This document shows positions 44,999 to 54,243 of a DNA stretch of 64,000 nucleotides, piece by piece. A model generated the notes under the pieces. The model was not told the DNA's origin, ran no database searches, and was given only the letters and a program-made list of their open reading frames with translations. How positions within the stretch are numbered: position 1 is the stretch's first letter; each line of letters begins with the position of its first letter. The DNA lies in assembly GCA_001299455.1 (NCBI GenBank), contig CYUK01000003.1, forward strand, positions 620,001-684,000. The letters are read 5' to 3'. The position numbers were made by a program, and so were the translations under genes. This stretch comes from Clostridiales bacterium SIT11. GTDB taxonomy: Bacteria > Bacillota > Clostridia > Tissierellales > Peptoniphilaceae.

Positions 44999-45618
44999 TC
45001 TTCTGGGCTAAAGTCTGCTTCCTTGGCCAAGAGGTCTGCCCTCTCATTGCCTGGGTTGCCGGAATGGGCCTCTACTTTTATAAAAGCCACCTCCAGGTCC
45101 TTTTTCATGTCCTGGTAAAAATTGTGGTAGTTTTTGGTTTCTTCCTTATTTCTCTTCCACTCTCCCAGGGCCCAGTGGCGGATGCCGGCATAATCGTAAT
45201 GGAGGATGAGCTTTTTCATCCCCATTTTTTTTGCAAAAGTCATGGCCTCCTGGGCTCCTAGAATTTCCCCGGCCACATTTCTTAGGTCTGCGGCTCCGTC
45301 GTCCTTAAACCGCCGAGACCATTCTTTTTCTCCTCCCTGCCAGTAGAGAAAACAACCAAAGGAATAGGAATGGTCTTCCTGCCGATAGGATCCGTCTACA
45401 TAGGCCACCATGGTGGTGGAGTCCAGGGCTTCTGGTCCAGGAGCCTCCAGGTCCTTTAGAGGCTCTTCAGAGGGGTCCAGGTAGGCCTTGGCCTCGTCCA
45501 AGCTTTTAAAGCTCTTGTATAGAGCCCCGGAATAGCCCTGGACTTCTTTTTTGCATTGGTCCCAGGTCGTGTAAATGCCTGGGTTTTTTCCTTTTTTAAC
45601 GGCGTAGTACTTGGTCAT
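44995..45618 (-). CDS. rnhA: Ribonuclease HI with N-terminal hybrid-binding (RNase_H1_N) domain
   Basis: 207 aa. Residues 1-45 form the hybrid-binding RNase_H1_N/caulimovirus-VI-like domain (YYAVKKGKNPGIYTTWDQC; GYSGALYKSFKSLDEA). The RNase H domain follows with its acidic residues in AYVDGSYR, GEILGA, HYDYAGI and NERADLLA. It degrades RNA in RNA-DNA hybrids such as R-loops and primers. The ATG at 45618 is chosen over the in-frame TTG at 45633. It overlaps the 3' end of larC by 23 bp, so it belongs to the larE-larC transcript. Confidence 0.93.
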   Translation of the reverse strand: MTKYYAVKKGKNPGIYTTWDQCKKEVQGYSGALYKSFKSLDEAKAYLDPSEEPLKDLEAPGPEALDSTTMVAYVDGSYRQEDHSYSFGCFLYWQGGEKEWSRRFKDDGAADLRNVAGEILGAQEAMTFAKKMGMKKLILHYDYAGIRHWALGEWKRNKEETKNYHNFYQDMKKDLEVAFIKVEAHSGNPGNERADLLAKEADFSPED

Positions 45619-46783
45619 TGTAGTCTCTTTCAATTCTTTTTCTGGTTTCTAATAAAGTCAGCCCCTGGTCCCGGCTAATTTTTTTTAAGTCTTCAAATTC
45701 AAAAGACAGGGAAAAATCTGTCTTTTTTACCCCTACAGGTCCCAGAGAGGACTGAAAGGTCTCCAGACTTCTCTCTAAAACTTTTCTTTGAACTGGTCGG
45801 TAGCGAAAGCCCAGGCTGGTGCTTTCCTTGAAAATAAGGTCTTCCATTTTTGGAAGGTCTTCTTTTTTACATAGGAGGGAGAGGACTTGGCCAGGGCGAT
45901 TTTTTTTCATGTGGATGGGCGTATACCAAAAATCCAGGGCTCCTTCCTCAAAGACCCGGTCCATTAAATAGCCCAGGTCTTCTCCCGTCATATTGTCCAG
46001 GTTGCAGTCAATCTGGACCACTTCCTGAGGACTTTCTTCTACAAAACTTCCCCGAAGGACATTGGGAAGGGGGAGGTCATGGCTTCCTGCTCCATAGCCT
46101 AGCTTTTTGGCCAAAACAGGGCCTTCATAATAGGTCCCATAGTGGGCCAGAATCATGGCTCCTGTCGGGGTCAAGAGTTCCTTGTCCACAGGTCCTCTTT
46201 GAAAGGGGACTTCTCCCTCTTTTAGGACTTCCAAGGTGGCTGGAGCCGGCACTGGATAGAGGCCATGGGCACAGTCCACAAAGCCTCCCCCAACATTGGG
46301 CAGGGTGTACTTAAAGGAATTAAGGCCTAGGTCCTCCATTAAAATGGCCGCTCCCAGGGTATCTACCAAGGAATCCACCGCTCCTACTTCGTGGAAATGA
46401 ACTTCCTCCAGGGTCTTGTTGTGGATTTTTCCCTCTGCCCTTCCTAGGAGGAGGAACATGGCCTTGGCATGATCCTTGACTTCCTGGGAAAGAGTGGACT
46501 CGTCAATCAAGGTGTTAATTTCCTTTAGGCCCCGATGATGATGGTGGCCATGGTTTTCGTCATGATGATGTTCATGGTGGTCGTGGTGGTTTTCTAAAAG
46601 AACCTCCACATAATTGGCCGTCACCCCTCTTTTATCCATCTTCCGAACCTGGATTTGGTAGCCGTCAAAGTCCACTTTTTTTAGCTCCTTTTCCAGGTGG
46701 TCTAGGGAGCCACCTAGGTCCAAGAGAAGACCTAAAAACATATTGCCGCTAATTCCTGCAAAGGGTTCAAGTATTAATTCCAT
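45596..46783 (-). CDS. larC: LarC, nickel insertion protein for the nickel-pincer nucleotide
   Basis: 395 aa. CTP-dependent nickel insertase that makes the Ni-pincer nucleotide (NPN) cofactor of lactate racemase and related LarA enzymes. Starts with the family block LEPFAGISGNMFLG, then a His-rich nickel-binding loop (HHDHHEHHHDENHGHHHHRG, about residues 66-85) and HFHEVGAVDSLVD. LarC1 and LarC2 parts lie in one frame, so no programmed frameshift is needed, unlike in Lactiplantibacillus. The ATG at 46783 follows GAGGAGGTGTCCC and overlaps the larE end by 17 bp. No larA or larB in the window. Confidence 0.93.
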   Translation of the reverse strand: MELILEPFAGISGNMFLGLLLDLGGSLDHLEKELKKVDFDGYQIQVRKMDKRGVTANYVEVLLENHHDHHEHHHDENHGHHHHRGLKEINTLIDESTLSQEVKDHAKAMFLLLGRAEGKIHNKTLEEVHFHEVGAVDSLVDTLGAAILMEDLGLNSFKYTLPNVGGGFVDCAHGLYPVPAPATLEVLKEGEVPFQRGPVDKELLTPTGAMILAHYGTYYEGPVLAKKLGYGAGSHDLPLPNVLRGSFVEESPQEVVQIDCNLDNMTGEDLGYLMDRVFEEGALDFWYTPIHMKKNRPGQVLSLLCKKEDLPKMEDLIFKESTSLGFRYRPVQRKVLERSLETFQSSLGPVGVKKTDFSLSFEFEDLKKISRDQGLTLLETRKRIERDYNDQVLRR

Positions 46784-47570
46784 GGGACACCTCCTCATTT
46801 AAGGACCCCTGGCGGTAGCCCTTAGGATCCACTTCTACCTGGTCAAAGCCTAGATTTTCTAGGCCTTCCCTTAGCTTTTCTTCTATTTCAAGGCCCCTTT
46901 CCAGGTCCTCTTTGCCCAGTTCAATCCGGGCATTTTTCCCGTGAACCCGGACCCGGACTAGGTTAAAGCCTAAGTTTTTAAGCCACTTTTCCCCCTCTTC
47001 TATTTTTCCTAAAAGGTCCCGGTCCAATTTTTGACCATAGGCCACCCGGCTGGCCAGGCAGGCAGAGCTGGCTAGGTCCCAATTGGGAAGTCCCCTCTTT
47101 TTTGCCTCTTGGCGGATGTCTTCTTTTCCCCAGCCACAGGCCAGGAAGGGGCTGGCAATCCCCAACTCTTTAGTGGCTTCCATGCCTGGACGGATATCTC
47201 CCAGGTCATCTATATTGGCCCCGTCACAAACTTTTTTGTAGCCTTCTTTTTCCGCTACATCTTTTAAAAAGCTAAAAATCGTCTTTTTACAGGTATAACA
47301 CCGGTTGACGGGATTTTTTAAAATTTCTTCATCTAAATTTTCCAGGGGATTTTCCACTACTTTCATGGACCAGCCCCTTTCCTGGGCCAGGGACTTGGTT
47401 CGATTGACTTCTTCCCTGGTTTGAAAGCCTATATCCATGGTGACGCCCAGGACTCTTTCCTTGCCTAAAATCTCTGTGGCCATATCCATTAAAAGGGTGG
47501 AGTCCACCCCTCCAGAGTAGCCAATAACAAGGGATTCAAGATTTTTAATATAAGATGTAATTTCTTGCAT
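46767..47570 (-). CDS. larE: LarE, sulfur transferase for the nickel-pincer nucleotide
   Basis: 267 aa. PP-loop ATP pyrophosphatase fold (SGGVDS at 19-24) that adenylates and thiolates the pyridinium dicarboxylate precursor. Three cysteines stand where the iron-sulfur class of LarE has its cluster ligands: Cys91 and Cys94 (NRCYTCKK) and Cys171 (SSACLASR). The Lactiplantibacillus enzyme has only the last and sacrifices its sulfur. A [4Fe-4S]-dependent, non-sacrificial mechanism is therefore likely. The ATG at 47570 follows AAGAAGGACT. First gene of larE-larC-rnhA. A pta terminator lies just upstream, so it relies on readthrough or an unseen promoter. Confidence 0.93.
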   Translation of the reverse strand: MQEITSYIKNLESLVIGYSGGVDSTLLMDMATEILGKERVLGVTMDIGFQTREEVNRTKSLAQERGWSMKVVENPLENLDEEILKNPVNRCYTCKKTIFSFLKDVAEKEGYKKVCDGANIDDLGDIRPGMEATKELGIASPFLACGWGKEDIRQEAKKRGLPNWDLASSACLASRVAYGQKLDRDLLGKIEEGEKWLKNLGFNLVRVRVHGKNARIELGKEDLERGLEIEEKLREGLENLGFDQVEVDPKGYRQGSLNEEVSHGINT

Positions 47571-47585
47571 AGTCCTTCTTTCCAT

Positions 47586-47620
47586 AAAAAAAGACCTTCA
47601 GATGAAACTGAAGGCCCTTA
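47586..47620 (-). terminator. Terminator of pta
   Basis: On the minus strand GGGCCTTCAG-TTTCAT-CTGAAGGTCT followed by seven U. Confidence 0.9.
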
Positions 47621-47630
47621 AAAAACAAAC

Positions 47631-48602
47631 TTATAGGATTGCTTGTGCAGCAGTAATGATACTTAAGGCATAAACTTCATCTTCGTTACACCCTCTAGAC
47701 AAGTCATTGACTGGGTGGTTTAAGCCTTGAAGGATGGGTCCTACGGCTTCAAAGCCACCGAAACGTTGGGCAATTTTATAGCCAATATTTCCAGCTGCAA
47801 GATTTGGGAAAATAAAGGTATTGGCCCGACCGGCTACCTTGCTATCTGGTGCTTTCTTTTCAGCAACACTGGGAACGAAGGCAGAATCAAATTGTAATTC
47901 CCCGTCAATTTTAATGTCTGGATGTTCTTTTTTTACCTTAGCTGCCGCTTCAGCTACCATGGTGACCTCATCGGACTTGGCAGATCCCTTGGTGGAAAAG
48001 CTTAAAAGGGCAATTTCCGGATCCATGCCAAATTGACGACCAGTCATATTGGTTAAGACGGCAATTTCTGAAAGAATGTCTACATTCATATCAATATTGA
48101 TGGCACAGTCACTCATCAAGTATTGTTCGCTTCCCCGAAGCATTACATAAAGACCACTGGTCCGTTTAAAGCCTTCCTTGGTCTTAATGATTTGTAGGGC
48201 TGGTTTTACAGTGGCCCCTGTGGTGTGGACAGCTCCGGAAACCATTCCAGCAGCCTTTTCAGTGTAGACTAAAAGAGTTCCAAAGTAGTTGGGGTCCTTT
48301 AAGGCTTCTCTAGCCCCTTCTTCGTCAATTTTTCCCTTCCGTCTTTCGACAAAGGCGTCCACCAAGGTGTCTATATCGTCATAGTTTTCTGGATCAATTA
48401 AAATTAAGTCCCGGATATCCACATTGATTTCAGAAGCTGTTCTCTTAATTTCTTCTGGATTTCCTAAAACAATTGGTTGCAGGATACGTTCATTTCTCAG
48501 ACGTACACAGGCCCCTAAAATTCTCTTGTCTTCTCCTTCTGGGAAGACTAGTTGGGGACGTTCAACCTTCACTTCTGCTTTTAAATCATCAATAAATGCC
48601 AT
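47631..48602 (-). CDS. pta: Phosphate acetyltransferase
   Basis: 323 aa, single PTA_PTB domain as in the short Gram-positive form. Converts acetyl-CoA and phosphate to acetyl phosphate for ATP formation by acetate kinase, a central step in fermenting anaerobes. Typical blocks: FPEGEDKRILGACVRL, TTGATVKPALQIIK, SDCAINIDMN, ALLSFSTKGSA and ELQFDSAF. GGAGGAGTAA lies before ATG 48602. ackA is not adjacent. Transcribed from its own promoter, which lies in the 3' end of the upstream MBL gene. Confidence 0.96.
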   Translation of the reverse strand: MAFIDDLKAEVKVERPQLVFPEGEDKRILGACVRLRNERILQPIVLGNPEEIKRTASEINVDIRDLILIDPENYDDIDTLVDAFVERRKGKIDEEGAREALKDPNYFGTLLVYTEKAAGMVSGAVHTTGATVKPALQIIKTKEGFKRTSGLYVMLRGSEQYLMSDCAINIDMNVDILSEIAVLTNMTGRQFGMDPEIALLSFSTKGSAKSDEVTMVAEAAAKVKKEHPDIKIDGELQFDSAFVPSVAEKKAPDSKVAGRANTFIFPNLAAGNIGYKIAQRFGGFEAVGPILQGLNHPVNDLSRGCNEDEVYALSIITAAQAIL

Positions 48603-48648
48603 TTACTCCTCCAATTTTTCGCTAAAAAACCCTTCAATAACTTTTATT

Positions 48649-48677
48649 ATCGTATCATTTTATTTCCAGTTTATCAA
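48649..48677 (-). promoter_or_regulatory. Promoter of pta
   Basis: On the minus strand TTGATA (48672-48677), 17 bp, TACGAT (48649-48654). The -35 lies inside the last codons of the upstream MBL gene. Confidence 0.75.
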
Positions 48678-49674
48678 CCTTTTTGCCCCGAGGAGTTAAA
48701 AAATAATAGTAAATTCCCCGGTCATCTGTGGCTCCTTCCGCATAGTAGACAGCCCGTAAGAATTCCAAGTGGGCCTGGGCTTCTCCTGCGGCAAACCACT
48801 TTTGGCTTTTAGGGAAGTCCTCCCAGGCTTCCACATCAATATCCCAGTGCATCCGACTGGCCACATCCTCTACTGTGGAAGTGTCCCTGTCTCGTAAGAT
48901 TTGTAAAACTTCATAGAGTCGGGCACTGTGGTGGTCCTTGAGTTCCCGGATTCTTACGGAAATATCTGTAATGTCCTTCCTATGGGAGGGATAAAGGATA
49001 TCCACTTCCATCTTGTCAATTTTATTCAAATTTTCAATATAAGCACCTAGGCTATTGTCCATGTAGGGACCCCAGAAGCTGATATTGGGAGTGATTTCAT
49101 CTAAAACCATGTCCCCGGCAAATAAAATTTTTCGTTTTTCATCATAAAGTCCTACCATACCAGGAGTATGGCCGCTTTCATCAATGACTTGAAATTCAAA
49201 GTCCCCTACGCCAAACTTGTCTCCCGGTTCCACCACCTTAAAGGGAAAGGCTGCCTTAGGCCGGTACTTAAAGCCAGGATGGTCATTTAAGTCTAATTCT
49301 CCCGGTTTAAAGCCTTGGTACTTGGCATTGGTTTTTAGCCAGGTCCAGTAGGATCCATCTGAGTCAACCATTTCTTGACTCAAGGCCCCGTCTTCCTTGC
49401 TGGTAACAATTTGTCCTCCCCACTCTACGAAGGCATTGGCCAGGCCATTGTGGTCTGAGTGAAGGTGGGTAATAAATAAAATTGTGGACTGGGGTCTGGC
49501 CCGGAGGGTTTCTAAAAATTTGAAAAATTCTTCCTTAATTTCCTCTTGGTCAAAGCCAGTATCAATAATCATGGTTTCCCCCAGGGATTGGACACCATAG
49601 ATATTCATGGTCTTCAGAGGGTTGCCCTTTAAGGGAACCACCTCTCTATATATGCCTCTTTGTAATTCTTCCAA
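48655..49674 (-). CDS. MBL-fold metallo-hydrolase
   Basis: 339 aa. Metallo-beta-lactamase fold with THLHSDH (zinc site), ESGHTPGM and FAGDMVLDE. The C-terminal third (REL..HHSARLYEVLQIL...) resembles the winged-helix-like tail of glyoxalase-II-type and LACTB2-like hydrolases, so a thioester or phosphoester substrate is possible. The start is taken as TTG at 49674, placed 9 nt after GGAGGAG. The ATG at 49704 lies before that site, inside the 51-aa gene upstream. It follows that small membrane protein gene by 5 bp. Confidence 0.85.
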   Translation of the reverse strand: MEELQRGIYREVVPLKGNPLKTMNIYGVQSLGETMIIDTGFDQEEIKEEFFKFLETLRARPQSTILFITHLHSDHNGLANAFVEWGGQIVTSKEDGALSQEMVDSDGSYWTWLKTNAKYQGFKPGELDLNDHPGFKYRPKAAFPFKVVEPGDKFGVGDFEFQVIDESGHTPGMVGLYDEKRKILFAGDMVLDEITPNISFWGPYMDNSLGAYIENLNKIDKMEVDILYPSHRKDITDISVRIRELKDHHSARLYEVLQILRDRDTSTVEDVASRMHWDIDVEAWEDFPKSQKWFAAGEAQAHLEFLRAVYYAEGATDDRGIYYYFLTPRGKKVDKLEIK

Positions 49675-49679
49675 TTGGA

Positions 49680-49835
49680 CTAACTCCTCCTTTCTCCATC
49701 CCATAGACTGACAAATAAGCCTAGGAGACAGATAAGTATCGGCCCCACTGCCTTATGGGTTTTATCCACCAGGAAATAGAGCACCAATACAAAAATTAAA
49801 AATAAGACAAATAGGTTAAAGTTTATTTTTTTCAT
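49680..49835 (-). CDS. Small two-helix membrane protein (51 aa)
   Basis: ATG at 49835 opens a 51-codon frame ending in TAG at 49680. Two hydrophobic helices (about 6-22, LFVLFLIFVLVLYFL; and 29-45, VGPILICLLGLFV) are joined by DKTHK. The 3' codons GGAGAAAGGAGGAGT double as the ribosome-binding site of the MBL gene, so the two are likely coupled. The ribosome-binding site (CGGGGAA) is weak, and the hppA terminator lies just upstream. Family not recognised; coding status rests on the hydrophobic pattern and position. Confidence 0.55.
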   Translation of the reverse strand: MKKINFNLFVLFLIFVLVLYFLVDKTHKAVGPILICLLGLFVSLWDGERRS

Positions 49836-49848
49836 TTGGATTCCCCGG

Positions 49849-49878
49849 AAAAAAAGCCGCTTGGTTTACAAGCAGCTT
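49849..49878 (-). terminator. Terminator of the secG-hppA operon
   Basis: On the minus strand AAGCTGCTTG (49869-49878) pairs with CAAGCGGCTT (49854-49863), one G-U pair, followed by a U run. Confidence 0.88.
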
Positions 49879-49887
49879 TCATTTTTC

Positions 49888-51885
49888 TTATACAAGAATT
49901 CCACCATAGGCTAAGAATAAGGGGGCAAAAACAAGGGATACAACTGTAATTAATTTAATAAGGATATTTAAGGATGGTCCTGATGTATCCTTAAAGGGGT
50001 CACCTACAGTATCTCCTGTAACTGCGGCCTTATGGGCTGTTGTTCCTTTTCCTCCATGGGCTCCGCCTTCAATATATTTCTTGGCGTTGTCCCAGGCACC
50101 ACCGGCATTGGACATAAAGATGGCCATTAAAACCCCTGTAACTAGGGCACCGGCTTGAAGTCCACCTAGGGCTTCAGGTCCTAAGAGAAGACCAACAAGA
50201 ATGGGCACAACAACGGCAATTATACCTGGTACGATCATTTCTTTTAAGGCGGCTCCTGTGGAAATTTCAACACAACGAGCATATTCTGGTTCTGCCTTTC
50301 CTTCCATGATGCCAGGAATTTCTTTAAATTGACGACGTACTTCATCAATCATGGCTCCAGCGGCATTTCCTACAGCAGACATGGTCAAAGCAGAGAAGGC
50401 AAAGGGAAGCATCCCGCCGATAAAGGTTCCGGCAATGACGGTTGGTCTGGAAATATCAATTCCTGTTAATTCTGTGGTTTGAATATAGGAAACAAATAAG
50501 GACAGGGCTGTTAAAGCAGCAGATCCAATGGCAAATCCTTTACCAATGGCAGCTGTTGTATTTCCTACAGAGTCCAGGGAGTCTGTGATATCCCGGACTT
50601 CTTCTGGAAGTTCGCACATTTCTGCAATTCCACCGGCATTATCGGCAATAGGTCCATAGGCGTCAACAGCAATGGTAGAGGCTGTTGTTGCCAACATTCC
50701 TACAGCTGCCAGGGCAATCCCGTAGAGGCCGTTAATTGGTGTTTCTCCGCCTCCAGCCAGGCTATAGGCAAAGATGATTCCAATGGAAATGACAATAATC
50801 GGTCCTACAGTAGACATCATCCCTACGGAGAGACCAGCAATAATGTTAGTGGAGTCTCCAGTTACGGATTCTTCTGCAATATGACGGACAGGTTTATATT
50901 GGTCTGCAGTATAGTATTCTGTAATTTTTGAAATAATTAGTCCCACACATACCCCAATAATAACAGGGATAAAGAAGGTCAAATCGCCAAAGAAGTGGTT
51001 GGCTAAAACAGCTGCGGCCACCATGGTCAAGGCGGAAGCAATATAGGTTCCAATGTTTAAGGCTTTTTGTGGGTTTTTATCTCCCCGGACAAAAAACATA
51101 CTGATCATGGAAGCAATAATTCCCACAACGGCAATGGAAACCCCATAGGCCACACCTGCTTCTTGGTAGGCAACAACCCCTAAAGTAATGACAGATAATA
51201 GGGCTCCTACATAGGATTCAAAAAGGTCGGCTCCCATGCCGGCTACGTCCCCTACGTTATCTCCTACGTTGTCGGCAATAACAGCAGGGTTTCTTGGGTC
51301 GTCTTCTGGAATACCAGCTTCAACTTTCCCTACAAGGTCGGCTCCAACGTCGGCAGCCTTGGTATAAATCCCTCCACCTACACGGGCAAAAAGGGCAATG
51401 GAAGAAGCTCCTAGAGAAAAACCGGTGATGATGTTGGCGTCTTGGAAGATATAATATAAAATAGAAATTCCTACAATTCCAAGGCCTACTACACAAAGTC
51501 CCATAACACTACCGCCGGAAAAAGCAATGTCTAAGGCCTTTCCCATACCAGATTCATGGGCTGCATTGGCTGTCCGGACATTGGCCTTTGTAGCCACGGT
51601 CATCCCAACATAACCAGCTGTAACACTAAATAAAGCACCTACTAAAAAGCAAATGGCTGTGCTCCAGGAAATTCCAAGGCCTAAAACGGCAAAAAGCACA
51701 ACAACAAAAACAATGAGAGCTCGATACTCTCTCTTTAAAAATGCCATGGCCCCATCGTGGATATGGCCGCTGATTTCAACCATACGTTCATTGCCTGGTG
51801 CTTGCTTGGTGACAAAAGATGCCTTAACAAAAGCAAAGACAAGGGCAATGAGACCCACAATGGGAGCAATTAATAAAATATCCAT
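49888..51885 (-). CDS. hppA: Membrane-bound ion-pumping pyrophosphatase (K+-dependent type)
   Basis: 665 aa, about 16 transmembrane helices. It couples hydrolysis of pyrophosphate to pumping of H+ or Na+. The substrate site shows [20 protein letters not shown] and a second DNAGG... and [14 protein letters not shown] loop. The K+-dependence motif reads [10 protein letters not shown]: Ala where K+-independent enzymes have Lys (GNTTKA), so K+ is required. Na+ transport is common in K+-dependent clostridial enzymes, but the ion cannot be read with certainty here. Second gene after secG, 26 bp apart, sharing its promoter. Confidence 0.96.
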   Translation of the reverse strand: MDILLIAPIVGLIALVFAFVKASFVTKQAPGNERMVEISGHIHDGAMAFLKREYRALIVFVVVLFAVLGLGISWSTAICFLVGALFSVTAGYVGMTVATKANVRTANAAHESGMGKALDIAFSGGSVMGLCVVGLGIVGISILYYIFQDANIITGFSLGASSIALFARVGGGIYTKAADVGADLVGKVEAGIPEDDPRNPAVIADNVGDNVGDVAGMGADLFESYVGALLSVITLGVVAYQEAGVAYGVSIAVVGIIASMISMFFVRGDKNPQKALNIGTYIASALTMVAAAVLANHFFGDLTFFIPVIIGVCVGLIISKITEYYTADQYKPVRHIAEESVTGDSTNIIAGLSVGMMSTVGPIIVISIGIIFAYSLAGGGETPINGLYGIALAAVGMLATTASTIAVDAYGPIADNAGGIAEMCELPEEVRDITDSLDSVGNTTAAIGKGFAIGSAALTALSLFVSYIQTTELTGIDISRPTVIAGTFIGGMLPFAFSALTMSAVGNAAGAMIDEVRRQFKEIPGIMEGKAEPEYARCVEISTGAALKEMIVPGIIAVVVPILVGLLLGPEALGGLQAGALVTGVLMAIFMSNAGGAWDNAKKYIEGGAHGGKGTTAHKAAVTGDTVGDPFKDTSGPSLNILIKLITVVSLVFAPLFLAYGGILV

Positions 51886-51911
51886 ATTTTTTTACTCCCT
51901 CTCCTTTTCCA

Positions 51912-52136
51912 TTAAATCGCTGCGATGGCTATTAGTGAAACCATCATAATAATTGAGGATACAAGTGTGACTTTTTCAAGCATTTGCTTACGACTTGTTC
52001 CTGTGTAAGAACCCCAGCTTGATTCGGCAGAACCATCTAGTGTTCCAAGTCCTGCTTGCTTTGATTCTTGCATCATAACAGATACAATAACAACAAGACA
52101 GGAGATGGCAATAATTACAGATAAAAATGTACGCAT
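51912..52136 (-). CDS. secG: Protein translocase subunit SecG
   Basis: 74 aa, two transmembrane helices (FLSVIIAISCLVVIVSVMM and VTLVSSIIMMVSLIAIAAI). The MMQESKQAGLGTLDGSAESSWG loop is the family signature. Accessory subunit of SecYEG; secY lies in the ribosomal operon at 57647. TAGGAGGTCATT is the ribosome-binding site. Confidence 0.95.
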   Translation of the reverse strand: MRTFLSVIIAISCLVVIVSVMMQESKQAGLGTLDGSAESSWGSYTGTSRKQMLEKVTLVSSIIMMVSLIAIAAI

Positions 52137-52168
52137 AATGACCTCCTAACTATACTCATAATATACTG

Positions 52169-52197
52169 ATTTTATCACAAGCAGACGGGTTTTTCAA
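52169..52197 (-). promoter_or_regulatory. Promoter of secG-hppA
   Basis: On the minus strand TTGAAA (52192-52197), 17 bp, TAAAAT (52169-52174). Confidence 0.82.
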
Positions 52198-52200
52198 TAA

Positions 52201-52225
52201 AGGACTTGAGGGAATTTTCCTTAAG
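52201..52225 (-). terminator. Terminator of the first EamA gene
   Basis: Stem AGGACTT/AAGTCCT with an inner AGG/CCT pairing just past the stop at 52228, then TTATT. The hairpin overlaps the region next to the secG -35 box. Confidence 0.65.
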
Positions 52226-52227
52226 TC

Positions 52228-53136
52228 CTATTTTTTTACAAGTCCCGGCTTTTTTTCTGGCAAAGACATTAAAATAACGCCAAAAAGAACACAAACCATG
52301 CCTAAAAGATCGGTTACTGTAAAAATTTCCTTTAGCCAGACTAGGGAAATAATGGCAGAAAACAAGGATTCCGATAGGCCTAAAAGAGAAGCTACCGTGG
52401 GCCCCACCACTTTTTGTCCACTTAAGTACATGGCAAAGGGGAGGGCGGTCCCAAAGACGACACAGTAAAAGAGGGCAAAGTAGGAAAAGCCTTGAAGGTC
52501 CGGAAGACCTGTTTGCCCTAGAATATTCACCAAAGTCATGGCCACCCCTCCAATGCACATGGCCCAGGCTGCCACAATTTTTGGTGGATAGTGGCTGGTT
52601 AAAGAAATAGGGGCCAGGTTGGAAATGGTGTAGCCTAGCATGGCCAGAAGGCCTGTAATTAAGGTGGGCATGGAAATATTTAAGGAGTCCAAGTCTCCCT
52701 TGGTCAGGAGGAGGATGACTCCCACCACCGTCACAGGAAGGGCAATTTTCGTGACCTTTCGAGGAGGAATTTTCATCACCACAGAGGCATAAAAAATCAC
52801 AAAGAAAACTCCGCAGTATTGGAGGAGGCAGGCTGTAGGGGCATTGGCATAGTTGACACAGGCAAAAAATCCATACTGCATAATAAAGAGCCCCCCAATC
52901 CCATAGAGGAATAAAAAGTAGATATTTCTCTTAATCTTCCAAATAGAAAAAATATCCAAGCCTTCATAGAGGCAGAGACCTAAAAGGCAGAGGCCCCCAC
53001 CTAAAAGACGAAAAGATGTCAAGACTTGGGGGGTCATGTCGGAATGTTTAAATAAATAGGACCCCATATTTCCTGAAAGTGCCCACATAATTGAAGTTAA
53101 AAGAACAATAAAAAATCCCTTTTGCCAGCGTGTCAT
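52228..53136 (-). CDS. EamA-family (DMT) transporter
   Basis: 302 aa, ten hydrophobic helices made of two EamA repeats (LTSIMWALSGNMGSYLF; GTALPFAMYLSGQKVVGPTVAS). Likely exporter or importer of metabolites such as amino acids; substrate unknown. ATG 53136 sits after AAGGAGCTTCTA. Upstream lies the terminator of a second EamA gene, so the pair is tandem but separately ended. Confidence 0.9.
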   Translation of the reverse strand: MTRWQKGFFIVLLTSIMWALSGNMGSYLFKHSDMTPQVLTSFRLLGGGLCLLGLCLYEGLDIFSIWKIKRNIYFLFLYGIGGLFIMQYGFFACVNYANAPTACLLQYCGVFFVIFYASVVMKIPPRKVTKIALPVTVVGVILLLTKGDLDSLNISMPTLITGLLAMLGYTISNLAPISLTSHYPPKIVAAWAMCIGGVAMTLVNILGQTGLPDLQGFSYFALFYCVVFGTALPFAMYLSGQKVVGPTVASLLGLSESLFSAIISLVWLKEIFTVTDLLGMVCVLFGVILMSLPEKKPGLVKK

Positions 53137-53152
53137 TAGAAGCTCCTTCCAT

Positions 53153-53180
53153 AAAAAAACCCTTGGCTCTCGCCAAGAGC
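53153..53180 (-). terminator. Terminator between the two EamA genes
   Basis: On the minus strand CTCTTGGC-GAGA-GCCAAGGG followed by seven U. Confidence 0.92.
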
Positions 53181-53198
53181 TTTCCTTTTATCCCTCGA

Positions 53199-54101
53199 TT
53201 ACTGTCCCCGGGCCCATTCTTCTGTTTTCTTCTTGGTCCAGGGCAAAAATTTCCATTTCGTTTGCTGGGTGATAATGCCAATAAAGACTAAAACACACCC
53301 CAAGGCCATGGTGGCGGACATGGATTCATGAAGGTACCAGACCGCAAAGAGGGACCCAAAGACGGCTTCCAGGGTTAAAATTAAGCTGGTCCCAATGGAG
53401 CTAATGTATTTTTGGGCCACATTTTGTGTGGCAAAAGCAAGAACTGTGGCCACCACAACAAGATAGGCCAGGGTCTTGGCAGAGGCTAGGGCTCCGGTAA
53501 AGGCCAGGCCTTCCTTAAAGGCGGTTAAGATAAAAAATAAAATTCCAGTGGTCCAAAATTGTAAAATCGTCAGGACAATGGGATCTTCCCTGTGGCAATA
53601 GCGCTCAATATAAATCATATGGAGGGCAAAGCAGATGGAACAAAAAATCGTCACCACGTCTCCAAAGTTTAAGCCATCTACACTGTCCAGGGTCAGCATC
53701 CCCAGACCCACAATGGCTAGGAGAGCCCCGATAATAGAATACCTGTCCAGGCTTGTCCCGTTTAAAATATAAGACAGGAAGGGGACAAAGAGGACATAGG
53801 CTCCGATAATAAAGGATTGCTTCGAGGCCGTAGTGTATTGGATGCCAATAATCAGGGCTAGAAAGGCACCAAACATAAAAAGGCCAATCAAGCCCCCTCT
53901 TTTGATGGTTTCTAGGGTCAATCCCTTGAGTTTTGGGGCGTAGAGTAAAGACAATAAAAGAGCCGATCCCATAAAGCGAATGGTCATCAAAGAAAAAGGC
54001 TGAATTCTCTCCAAGCTGTCCTTAATAATGGCATAACTGGTTCCCCAGGCTAGGGCCACAAAAACCAGGGCCATAGCTGCAATTCTCTTTTTATTGGTCA
54101 T
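53199..54101 (-). CDS. EamA-family (DMT) transporter, second copy
   Basis: 300 aa, ten helices, two EamA domains (ALAWGTSYAIIKDSL; SLILTLEAVFGSLFAVWYL). It is only distantly similar to its neighbour at 52228, so this is not a recent duplication. The tail WTKKKTEEWARGQ is basic and cytoplasmic. Substrate unknown. Its start region has AGGGGTGGTTTT before ATG 54101. Confidence 0.9.
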   Translation of the reverse strand: MTNKKRIAAMALVFVALAWGTSYAIIKDSLERIQPFSLMTIRFMGSALLLSLLYAPKLKGLTLETIKRGGLIGLFMFGAFLALIIGIQYTTASKQSFIIGAYVLFVPFLSYILNGTSLDRYSIIGALLAIVGLGMLTLDSVDGLNFGDVVTIFCSICFALHMIYIERYCHREDPIVLTILQFWTTGILFFILTAFKEGLAFTGALASAKTLAYLVVVATVLAFATQNVAQKYISSIGTSLILTLEAVFGSLFAVWYLHESMSATMALGCVLVFIGIITQQTKWKFLPWTKKKTEEWARGQ

Positions 54102-54196
54102 AAAACCACCCCTTTTCCTTTTAAAAACATTTTTCTTTCATTTTTTATTTTATCACATATTTTCCCTCTCATGAACCCCACAGCCTTTAAATTTCA

Positions 54197-54223
54197 ATAA
54201 AAAAGAACCTGCTAGGCAGGTCC
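54197..54223 (-). terminator. Terminator of the ribosomal protein operon
   Basis: On the minus strand GGACCTGC-CTA-GCAGGTTC followed by TTTTTTATT, 20 bp past the rplQ stop. Confidence 0.92.
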
Positions 54224-54243
54224 CTTCCCAAATTTATCTGAAC

